NCBI GenBank assembly: GCA_018658605.1
Contig: JABHUV010000374.1
Coordinates: 1 to 21,417 of the forward strand
Source of the DNA: Planctomycetaceae bacterium
Lineage (GTDB): Bacteria > Planctomycetota > Planctomycetia > Pirellulales > Pirellulaceae
Direction: 5' to 3'
Length of the DNA stretch: 21,417 nt
The notes beneath the pieces were generated by a model. The model searched no databases and was not told the origin of the DNA. It saw only the letters and a list, made by a program, of their open reading frames with translations. Below, in pieces: positions 1-6,205 of the stretch. The translations under genes were made by a program, and so were the position numbers. The first letter of the stretch is position 1, and the number at the start of each line of letters is the position of its first letter.

Positions 1-1347
1 AGTGAAGCCGAAGCCTCGTCCGCCATTTTCATTTTCTGAAGCCCAAGCCATGTGCTGAATATGACCCGCGGCGATAGCCGCGCGTACGTGGGGGTTACCA
101 CTGTGAGCACCGTCCGGCCGGGATAGGCTCTCCTTGGGTGGCAGAGCGCTTAGTATCGGCGTTACCCCTTTCAAGTCCTTCCGAAACCTCATGTGATAAT
201 ACCATTCATCATTAATTGTGAACGGTTGAACACCACGCGAGATAGGATGGTCAGGGAATTTCGAAAAGGTTGCTGTCCAATGTGGATTGACCGACCAATG
301 CGCCTCAAAATAACCACCGATCCAGTCGAGAAATCTATCACCAACTTCACCTTTCTCAACTTCAACTCCGTAATGAATACATACAATCCCAACCCCCTTT
401 TTCGCTAGGTCGTCAACCGCCTTGAGGTGGGGGACCACAGGATGTCGCCCGCCACCGTCAGCGTACATGACGATACAATCGACGTCCGCTAACGCTGAAG
501 CATCCTTAGGCCATCCATTGCGAAACACGTCCACCGCATAGACAGGCTTCGCGGTACGAATGGCGTCTGCCAATATCATGCAGCCCGCAAAATGCTCATG
601 GCTACCGTAACCGTGACTTCGAACTCCGGCTATTAACGCAATCTTTTTTTGTTTGACTGGCAGATTCCTAATTCGGATATTTTTGAACTGAACCGTCATT
701 GGCGGCCCAGCGTGTAATTGCAGAGCCAGTAATCCTTTTGTGGCGGCTTTGGCCGTCTGTTTATCTGTTACATCGATCGTCACATTACCATTAACGATTT
801 GAACTAAGTGGTTTCCATCAGCGATAATGGTGTAGTCATTCAAACCTTCTTTATTGATTGTGGCGAGGATATCTTGTTCGCCCGTCGTTGCGGCAACCCG
901 CGTTTTCTTTCCCTCACCATCGATGACAACTCTGTTTCCACGTTTCGCCAGCACACCCCGTCCTCGCTCTTCATAAAGCGTACCTGTCCAAGCGCCGGCA
1001 CCATCAAAGTCCGCTTGATATCCACCCACTACCCACTTGTTGACTTCCTTACTCCGATATTGGACCCCACTATTACCGCCGACAATTCTAAACTGCAAAC
1101 GCAACTCGAAATTACTAGGCTGTGCACCGCGGTAAATAATAAACGTGTTGCCGTCGGTCGGATTCTCCTTAGTTGTCTTTCCGGTGATCGCGCCGTCAGT
1201 AACCGACCAGAATTTAGGATTTCCCTCCCAGTTCGTAAGAGTTTTGCCATCAAAGATTGGGTGAAATCCATCATCACCCTCGATCACTGAGTTCGCGCCG
1301 AAACTGCTTAACACCATGACAAAGAATAGAGGTAGGAGCGTTTTCAT
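1..1347 (-). CDS. DUF1080 (3-keto-disaccharide hydrolase)-ThuA fusion protein, 3' end cut by window edge
   Basis: This is an open frame of 449 codons that runs off the left edge with no stop. Residues 1-18 look like a signal peptide, so the product is probably exported. Residues about 25-228 match the DUF1080 concanavalin-like fold: FDGKTLTNW near 32-40, then GGNSGVQYRS at 90-99 and GGYQADFD at 108-115. Residues about 233-449 match ThuA, a glutamine-amidotransferase-like fold: SHGYGSHEHFAG at 244-255, YADGGGRHP at 295-303, GIVCIHYGVEV at 320-330, LDWIGGYFEAHWSVNPHW at 340-357 and NDEWYYHMRF at 379-388. DUF1080 members act on 3-keto-glycosides; ThuA is associated with trehalose/keto-sugar use. 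The joint role in keto-sugar breakdown is inferred. The ATG start is supported by AAGGAA at 1357-1362, 9 nt upstream. The gene has its own candidate promoter and follows a PhyH-family gene on the same strand. Confidence 0.88.
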   Translation of the reverse strand, partial: MKTLLPLFFVMVLSSFGANSVIEGDDGFHPIFDGKTLTNWEGNPKFWSVTDGAITGKTTKENPTDGNTFIIYRGAQPSNFELRLQFRIVGGNSGVQYRSKEVNKWVVGGYQADFDGAGAWTGTLYEERGRGVLAKRGNRVVIDGEGKKTRVAATTGEQDILATINKEGLNDYTIIADGNHLVQIVNGNVTIDVTDKQTAKAATKGLLALQLHAGPPMTVQFKNIRIRNLPVKQKKIALIAGVRSHGYGSHEHFAGCMILADAIRTAKPVYAVDVFRNGWPKDASALADVDCIVMYADGGGRHPVVPHLKAVDDLAKKGVGIVCIHYGVEVEKGEVGDRFLDWIGGYFEAHWSVNPHWTATFSKFPDHPISRGVQPFTINDEWYYHMRFRKDLKGVTPILSALPPKESLSRPDGAHSGNPHVRAAIAAGHIQHMAWASENENGGRGFGFT

Positions 1348-1356
1348 CGGTTGTTA

Positions 1357-1362
1357 TTCCTT
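1357..1362 (-). promoter_or_regulatory. Ribosome binding site of the DUF1080-ThuA gene
   Basis: AAGGAA on the minus strand, 9 nt before the ATG at 1347. It fixes the start of the left-edge gene. Confidence 0.65.
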
Positions 1363-1382
1363 CTAGTACATATTGAAAACCA

Positions 1383-1403
1383 ATTCATCGGTTAACGATG
1401 AAT
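1383..1403 (-). repeat. 8-bp perfect inverted repeat (stem-loop) in the leader of the DUF1080-ThuA gene
   Basis: The arms ATTCATCG (1383-1390) and CGATGAAT (1396-1403) are perfectly complementary around the 5-nt loop GTTAA. The element lies 35 nt upstream of the start codon inside the presumed 5' untranslated region. Its CGATGAA arm is repeated at the start codon, which allows an alternative pairing (see findings). Confidence 0.55.
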
Positions 1404-1439
1404 CATCAATTAGAGTCGTCTAAAGTGATCTATATAATC

Positions 1440-1455
1440 TCTTCGTCAACGAAGA
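1440..1455. repeat. 7-bp inverted repeat in the leader of the DUF1080-ThuA gene
   Basis: TCTTCGT and ACGAAGA flank CA. As RNA this would fold with a 4-nt loop and a 6-bp stem. No U-tract follows on the minus strand, so it is not a convincing intrinsic terminator for the upstream gene. Confidence 0.4.
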
Positions 1456-1457
1456 TG

Positions 1458-1473
1458 GTATGCAATTGCATAC
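1458..1473. promoter_or_regulatory. 16-bp perfect palindrome, candidate operator
   Basis: GTATGCAATTGCATAC is identical to its own reverse complement. It is flanked by GATG on one side and, after one extra base, CATC on the other, which nearly extends the symmetry. It lies about 6-21 nt downstream of the transcription start predicted from the TATAAT box at 1486-1491, a usual place for a repressor site. The binding protein is unknown. Confidence 0.45.
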
Positions 1474-1485
1474 TCATCTGCGGGC

Positions 1486-1515
1486 ATTATAACATTGTCG
1501 GACCACTAGTGTGAT
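1486..1515 (-). promoter_or_regulatory. Candidate sigma70-type promoter for the DUF1080-ThuA gene
   Basis: A perfect minus-strand TATAAT occupies 1486-1491. With an 18-bp spacer the upstream hexamer at 1510-1515 is ATCACA, which matches TTGACA at four of six bases. The promoter lies between the stop of the PhyH gene (1524) and the next start, giving a leader of about 130 nt. The call rests on consensus matching only. Confidence 0.35.
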
Positions 1516-1523
1516 ACTAGAGA

Positions 1524-2267
1524 CTATCCATTATAGATAATCGTTCCGTTTTCCAGAAAAGGAACGTCTAGATGCTTGGGCGTGTCTGTCGCGGGATCGA
1601 AGATTACCTCAGGTGAGTATTGAGTTACATAGGCCCGTCGCATTGAAGATGTGCGATTTGGGCTACTGCAATGGAACACAAGGCTACTAAAAACGACGAG
1701 CGTTCCAGCTGGAACGATAGCCTGAACTCCCTCCGCGTCACCAAAATACCCCACTTTATCACCTGACTCCTCGTTACGAATGTGCTCCACTGGTGAACGG
1801 ATTCCCACTTCTGAATATGGCAACAGGGACACCGTACCATTTTCCGCGGTCATGTCATCTACAGCTGCCCACACCGTCACATATGGAGTGTGTCGGAAAT
1901 CTAAGTACCCACTATCCTGATGCCAGGCGAAGGGGCGACCTATTTCCGCGGCCTTTGCGACGTACTGGTCATAAAACAGAAAGGCATCTTGACCAACCGT
2001 TGCCCTGCAAATCTCAGCCATTAACTCGCCAAATACGTATTTATCGAGGCCGTTGACCTGGGAGTATTGTTTGGCAATATGATAGCGTTGATTGCGATGG
2101 CTTATATGAAGGTGATCTGTTCCTAATCGATCCATTTCGGCATGTATGCGGTCGATCAATACATCACAGGCGTCACCTAGTAACTGTAACGTTTCCGAAG
2201 ACAAGGCCGAGTCTAGAATGAAATAGCCTTCTTCCCTAAATTGCTGTTGTTGTTCTTGCGATATCAA
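1524..2267 (-). CDS. Phytanoyl-CoA dioxygenase (PhyH) family Fe(II)/2-oxoglutarate oxygenase
   Basis: This 247-residue protein has no signal peptide, so it is probably cytosolic. The double-stranded beta-helix core is visible. The iron-binding H-x-D is H116 and D118 in WHQDSGY, the distal histidine is H199 in [10 protein letters not shown], and R210 or R211 is suited to hold the 2-oxoglutarate carboxylate. The family hydroxylates very varied small molecules, so the substrate cannot be read from sequence. The start is TTG: AAGG lies 7 nt upstream in the 13-bp gap after the preceding gene, the next in-frame ATG is at residue 45, and the conserved region begins at about residue 8. The short gaps suggest co-transcription with the upstream TIM-barrel and phosphofructokinase genes. 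Confidence 0.88.
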   Translation of the reverse strand: MISQEQQQQFREEGYFILDSALSSETLQLLGDACDVLIDRIHAEMDRLGTDHLHISHRNQRYHIAKQYSQVNGLDKYVFGELMAEICRATVGQDAFLFYDQYVAKAAEIGRPFAWHQDSGYLDFRHTPYVTVWAAVDDMTAENGTVSLLPYSEVGIRSPVEHIRNEESGDKVGYFGDAEGVQAIVPAGTLVVFSSLVFHCSSPNRTSSMRRAYVTQYSPEVIFDPATDTPKHLDVPFLENGTIIYNG

Positions 2268-2274
2268 TGGAATA

Positions 2275-2278
2275 CCTT
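2275..2278 (-). promoter_or_regulatory. Ribosome binding site supporting a TTG start for the PhyH gene
   Basis: AAGG on the minus strand, 7 nt before TTG at 2267. No ATG lies near the beginning of the conserved domain, so this site decides the start. Confidence 0.5.
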
Positions 2279-2280
2279 GA

Positions 2281-3210
2281 CTAAATACGTTCGATACAGC
2301 GAGCCAAATACTCCCGCGATTTATTGATCACCGCATTGGATTCTTCAACCGACGGCATAATTGGGATACCGCGCGGGGTAGGGTGCATGAATATTTCTGT
2401 TAGTCCCTGATATTGTATATCTCGTAATGCCGCCAAAATAGGTGTGAAGTCTAACGTGCCAAAGCCCGGTAATTGCATCAACTCGTGCGGTTTAGGCATC
2501 TTGCGATGGCAACCCATGCCATGTTCCCACGCATAAAAATGCACGATACTTTTGTTGCAATGTTTGATAAGCTTGGCGATTGTCTGACTGTTTTGGGGAA
2601 GATGATAAGGTGCTAGGGCAATCCCGAGGTTTGCCGATTTGTTCAAGTCGGCGAAGTATCTCAGCGAGTCTAGTGAATTAATCAATGCGCTGCTGTGATT
2701 CTCAATGGCAATAACCACTCCCGCTTTTTCGGCAATGGCAACATGAGGTCGCATCTTTTCTATAAAATCGGCCACCTGTTGTTTGAGTGACCCTTCTCGA
2801 TTACCGGTAGAACCACAGACGATCATCTTACCGCCAAGTTGCTTAACAGCCTGAATTTCATCTGCTAGGCCGAACGGGCCTAGATCGTAACGTGTCGTCA
2901 TTTGGGGACTGACTTTAGCGGCTTTACACGCCATGACGTATTGTTCGTGGCCAATTGCATCAATTTGGATACGTTGATCGCCGTGTGATGGAGGCCATAG
3001 GTCGATACATGTAGCACCAATCTCGGTGACCTGCTCGATGCATTTACGGACGTCGAGTTTTCCATACATACATGAAGCTAACATGTAATTGAGTTTGAAT
3101 TCGGTAGAGTCAGCCTTGGCAATTGACCAATTCGTCGCTGTCAACGAACTCGCACCAATGGTCGCTAGCATCGCCCGCCGCGATATTGTTCTGTCGCTGG
3201 TAAAGTTCAT
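2281..3210 (-). CDS. Tat-exported sugar phosphate isomerase/epimerase-like TIM-barrel protein
   Basis: The 309-residue product starts with a twin-arginine signal: SRRAML with the pair at R11-R12, then a hydrophobic stretch and an Ala-rich end near residue 33. The mature part matches the xylose-isomerase-like TIM barrel (AP endonuclease 2 family). Visible landmarks are a metal-ligand glutamate in AIENHSS (about E170), the histidine of LAPYH (about H203), GFGTLDF (about 249-255) and the last-strand glutamate in GLTEIFMHP (about E272). Such exported members are common in planctomycetes; the substrate is usually unknown, and epimerisation or isomerisation of a sugar or keto-sugar is the likely role. 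ATG at 3210 is preferred over a TTG at 3225, which overlaps the upstream stop as TTGA. It sits 11 bp after the phosphofructokinase gene. Confidence 0.85.
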   Translation of the reverse strand: MNFTSDRTISRRAMLATIGASSLTATNWSIAKADSTEFKLNYMLASCMYGKLDVRKCIEQVTEIGATCIDLWPPSHGDQRIQIDAIGHEQYVMACKAAKVSPQMTTRYDLGPFGLADEIQAVKQLGGKMIVCGSTGNREGSLKQQVADFIEKMRPHVAIAEKAGVVIAIENHSSALINSLDSLRYFADLNKSANLGIALAPYHLPQNSQTIAKLIKHCNKSIVHFYAWEHGMGCHRKMPKPHELMQLPGFGTLDFTPILAALRDIQYQGLTEIFMHPTPRGIPIMPSVEESNAVINKSREYLARCIERI

Positions 3211-3221
3211 ATTTGCGCCTA

Positions 3222-4610
3222 TCAAGATAGATATTCGATTCGATTTTGTAGTTTTACATTAACACTTTGGTAATCGTCTTGCAAATTCCCTGAATCAAAC
3301 AGGGATTGTCGGATATACTCCGTGTCGTCCGCGCCGATCGCGTTGTCGAAAATCGGCTGTAGATATTGTTGCGCCGTTGCAGTGATATCTAAATTTACGA
3401 AGTCGTACAGTTCTGGATGAACCGTTCGTGGGTGTATCTCTCCCCATTCGTCACGAAACACCTTCGCGTCATAATCGTCCACGGCAAATGTGAGATCCTC
3501 AGCGTTCCACTGCAGCGTCGCTACGCGGTTACTTTGACCACCAATTAACATCTCAACGGAGTGATAACCTAATTGCGTTGCATGATACCGATCAAATGAC
3601 AATGGTCTCCCGCCTCGTTGGGTATGGCCCACTTTTCGTGTAAATAGTGCTGTGTCTGGGTCTGCGAAGCCCCCAAGTTCCCGCAAGAACGAATGGGGAA
3701 TTTCATTCAATAGCGATTGTTTTAATGATGCCGCCGCGCCGGCAAACCTGTGGTTACCCGCAGGGTCACTGCTGCGCCGCGAGTCACCAAAAAAGTCACC
3801 GTTGGCGTCCTGTATGCCTTCTCCGCAAACGATAACCGCATGTTGTTGATGCTGGCAGATCTCTTGGACCTTTCGGGCGAGTGTACCCACGTCCACTCGT
3901 ACTTCAGGGATGAGTACTATGTCTGGTTGACCGTAGCTAGCACCTACGGCGATATATCCCGAATGCCGTCCCATCACCTCCACAATCGCTATGCGACGAT
4001 GACTTTCCGCGGTGGTTCGTACGCGGTGAATTCCATCTGCTGCCACAAAAACAGCAGTGGCATAACCTGGCGTCACGTAATTGACAATTGATTCCAAAGC
4101 GAACTTAGTGGATTCATCACTTGAAACCTCTCGCCGGGTATAAACGACCTCAGGACCGTTTTTCTCCCGCAACCACTCCGATGCCTCACCTAAATAATTA
4201 AGACCCAGATCATTATCAATGGTTTTAGGCGACAGGACCGTTGGTAGGCATTCACACAGTGGTTGCATACCGTTGAGCGTGCCATCACCTCCGACGCATA
4301 TTAATCCGTCGAAATTTAACAATTTAAGACGTTCAAACGCAGTTGCTAGTGCTGCGGGGTTGGTTTCATCAACATAGGTTCGCGACGAACCCAAGATAGT
4401 ACCACCACGCGTTGCGTCGAGTTCAGGTATCGCCGTCAGTCCGGGATTCAATAACAGATGGGGTACATCGGGGCGGTAAAGAGCTTGGAAACCTGCTAGG
4501 AGTCCGATCAACTCGATTCCACATTCGTTTGCTTTATGAACAGCGCCTAAGAGTGTGGCATTCAAGGCCGGCGTATCTCCACCAGCGGTCAAAATTCCAA
4601 TACGTTTCAT
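3222..4610 (-). CDS. pfkA: 6-phosphofructokinase (PfkA superfamily, long form)
   Basis: This enzyme phosphorylates fructose 6-phosphate to fructose 1,6-bisphosphate in the cytosol. At 462 residues it is much longer than the 320-residue E. coli type and closer to plant, protist and PPi-type enzymes. Visible motifs are GILTAGGDTPALN (5-17), the donor-binding GGDGT (107-111), the catalytic loop PKTIDND (128-134, catalytic D132), MGRHSGYIA (213-221), CGEGI (262-266) and HTQRGGRP (329-336). The donor-determining positions (E. coli 104 and 124) are Gly110 and Lys129. Gly with Lys occurs in ATP-using plant and trypanosome enzymes; Asp with Lys marks PPi enzymes. ATP is therefore favoured but not certain. 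Start ATG with only a weak GATAAG upstream. Downstream neighbours are probably co-transcribed. Confidence 0.92.
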   Translation of the reverse strand: MKRIGILTAGGDTPALNATLLGAVHKANECGIELIGLLAGFQALYRPDVPHLLLNPGLTAIPELDATRGGTILGSSRTYVDETNPAALATAFERLKLLNFDGLICVGGDGTLNGMQPLCECLPTVLSPKTIDNDLGLNYLGEASEWLREKNGPEVVYTRREVSSDESTKFALESIVNYVTPGYATAVFVAADGIHRVRTTAESHRRIAIVEVMGRHSGYIAVGASYGQPDIVLIPEVRVDVGTLARKVQEICQHQQHAVIVCGEGIQDANGDFFGDSRRSSDPAGNHRFAGAAASLKQSLLNEIPHSFLRELGGFADPDTALFTRKVGHTQRGGRPLSFDRYHATQLGYHSVEMLIGGQSNRVATLQWNAEDLTFAVDDYDAKVFRDEWGEIHPRTVHPELYDFVNLDITATAQQYLQPIFDNAIGADDTEYIRQSLFDSGNLQDDYQSVNVKLQNRIEYLS

Positions 4611-4673
4611 CGTTTTTCTTATCGAGAACTTGGTAGAGCGCGTTACTTGGAATTGTTAGGGTCACAAATGCGG

Positions 4674-6029
4674 CTAGAAATTAAGTATATCGGCAAAGTA
4701 AGGTAGGACAGTGTTAGCAGCAACCGACGAATCCGATAGTAGCAACAATTCAAGCGACGCAAGTTCTTGCTGCCCCACCATAGCGGTGACATCGACTACC
4801 GTTCGGTTTGGGATTTCCACACCATAAACCAGCTCAGCCACGCCTTCGATCAATACGTTCTCGTTGTCGTAGAATTCTGCTAGAGCTAGCAGTTCCGGAT
4901 CATCGCCGAAGTCGACTTCAACCACACTCCCATCTCCAAGGATAATATTGGAGCCAGTTGTTTCACCACCGATTACCACCACATCGTTGAAAATCAACTC
5001 GCCAATATAGACGGATTCTAGAACGCCGTCCAATAGGTCGATCATTTCCTCTGGAGTATCAAATTCATCCGTCACGAATTCGTCGAGATCAAAGCCCGCA
5101 TCATACGCACCTTCAATATCATCTAATAATTCGCCGACATCATGACCTTCAAATACGAAGACGTCATATTCATCGGTTTCAAGTATACCGCCCACGAATT
5201 CATCCAACACAAATTCCGTGTCATCGTAAGTTTGGAATACGTCATCAAAACTATCGATGACGTCGCCATAATCAGGTACTTCAATATCACCCACGACATC
5301 GTCGATTTCGTTGAACAATTCATCAAATACATCTTCAACGTTGTCGTACGCGTCAGGGTCAAAATCATATTCGTCAGGGTATTCATCTACGGCCGTTGGA
5401 TCTTCTGGGAAATTTGCGCTTACCAACTCAGTTAAACCGACGCCAAGTTCCTGAAGGTCTTGACGGTATTCTTTATCAATTACGCCCGTTGCGACTTCGA
5501 TTTCCTGGTAACGTACGTTGATTGCCGCATTGTTATCTAGTGAGAAGTTTAAAAAGTCGGTGAGCGATGTGTCTAGAAGTACTTTGGAATCGGAGAAATC
5601 CGCAGTCGCATCAATGAACTGCTGGGCAACTTGCTTCAGTCCCTCAGGGATATCGTCGAAATTGTCTTGACAATATTCTGATGCGAATTCAAATTCTGTG
5701 TCGACGGCATCTAAGTCGGATTCAGTCGTACCGTTAAGCAGATTAATAATGCTGATCATATCGTTGGGAGCGACGATGCTGTCGCCCGAGGTGTCCAAGT
5801 ATGCGCCCACCTTACCGTCATAGAGGTCAAATCCGTTTAGGGTATTTACGATTGCGAGCGCATCCGCTGGTGTAACGAATGAGTCGTGAGTTACATCCAT
5901 AGCGTGGGTTGGATTTTGAAATGCAAATATATCTGCGGCAAGCAAACATCGTTCCTCTAGATTTTCACCGCAAAGTTCTCGGACATGATCAGGCGAGTTT
6001 GGTTTTCGGTTGGATCGCAATTTTAGCAT
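4674..6029 (-). CDS. Acidic dockerin-like protein with planctomycete LEPRxLL-type N-terminal motif
   Basis: The 451-residue product begins with a basic stretch followed by LEERCLLAAD (24-33), a variant of the planctomycete LEPRxLL motif found at the start of exported or surface proteins. Residues about 45-99 form two dockerin-like calcium motifs: DVTHDSFVTPADAL, then LDTSGDSIVAPNDM, each followed by a helix ending in N-x-LNG or NLLNG. The remainder is extremely rich in Asp and Glu; residues 190-408 contain no Lys or Arg. I recognise no catalytic domain. A role as a calcium-dependent surface or matrix protein is inferred. ATG at 6029 is chosen over an upstream TTG (6044) because GAGGA lies 8 nt before it. 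It is 63 bp upstream of the phosphofructokinase gene and divergent from the TIM-barrel gene at 6206. Confidence 0.82.
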   Translation of the reverse strand: MLKLRSNRKPNSPDHVRELCGENLEERCLLAADIFAFQNPTHAMDVTHDSFVTPADALAIVNTLNGFDLYDGKVGAYLDTSGDSIVAPNDMISIINLLNGTTESDLDAVDTEFEFASEYCQDNFDDIPEGLKQVAQQFIDATADFSDSKVLLDTSLTDFLNFSLDNNAAINVRYQEIEVATGVIDKEYRQDLQELGVGLTELVSANFPEDPTAVDEYPDEYDFDPDAYDNVEDVFDELFNEIDDVVGDIEVPDYGDVIDSFDDVFQTYDDTEFVLDEFVGGILETDEYDVFVFEGHDVGELLDDIEGAYDAGFDLDEFVTDEFDTPEEMIDLLDGVLESVYIGELIFNDVVVIGGETTGSNIILGDGSVVEVDFGDDPELLALAEFYDNENVLIEGVAELVYGVEIPNRTVVDVTAMVGQQELASLELLLLSDSSVAANTVLPYFADILNF

Positions 6030-6037
6030 TTGACATT

Positions 6038-6042
6038 TCCTC
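6038..6042 (-). promoter_or_regulatory. Ribosome binding site deciding the start of the dockerin-like gene
   Basis: GAGGA on the minus strand, 8 nt before ATG at 6029. An in-frame TTG at 6044 overlaps this site and is unlikely to be the start. Confidence 0.65.
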
Positions 6043-6053
6043 AATACGCTATA

Positions 6054-6081
6054 TTGACAACAATAAACGAAATTATATAAG
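6054..6081 (+). promoter_or_regulatory. Candidate promoter for the plus-strand TIM-barrel gene
   Basis: TTGACA at 6054-6059 and TATAAG at 6076-6081 are separated by 16 bp, a good sigma70-type match. The predicted leader to ATG 6206 is about 120 nt. It overlaps the minus-strand promoter for the dockerin-like gene. Confidence 0.45.
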
Positions 6082-6100
6082 CGTCGTAAAAGCGACTCAT
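6072..6100 (-). promoter_or_regulatory. Candidate promoter for the dockerin-like gene
   Basis: A perfect minus-strand TATAAT lies at 6072-6077. With a 17-bp spacer the hexamer at 6095-6100 is ATGAGT, only three of six matches to TTGACA. The predicted transcript starts near 6065 and gives a leader of about 36 nt that carries the GAGGA site. The -10 box shares bases with that of the divergent promoter. Confidence 0.4.
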
Positions 6101-6205
6101 ATGTTCTTACTTGATAAACTGTACATGAAGTACACTCGTAAGTTTAACATCCGCGAATCAATAGATTACATATTAGTTGCTCAAAACACACAAAGTCAAT
6201 GCAAT

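Noticed and set aside
808..1290. A 160-codon plus-strand open frame
   Set aside because: It lies wholly antisense to the DUF1080 part of the left-edge gene, whose translation shows clear family motifs; the plus-strand translation resembles nothing.
1440..1455. Intrinsic terminator after the PhyH gene
   Set aside because: The stem is short and no U-tract follows on the minus strand, so I list it only as an inverted repeat.
5142..5435. A 97-codon plus-strand open frame rich in Ile, Phe and Val, looking like a membrane protein
   Set aside because: It is the mirror of the Asp/Glu-rich codons of the dockerin-like gene, so its hydrophobicity is an artefact of the antisense strand.
5909..6205. N-terminal extension of the plus-strand TIM-barrel gene
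   Set aside because: It would overlap the start of the divergent dockerin-like gene and cover both promoters. The conserved-looking sequence begins only after ATG 6206.
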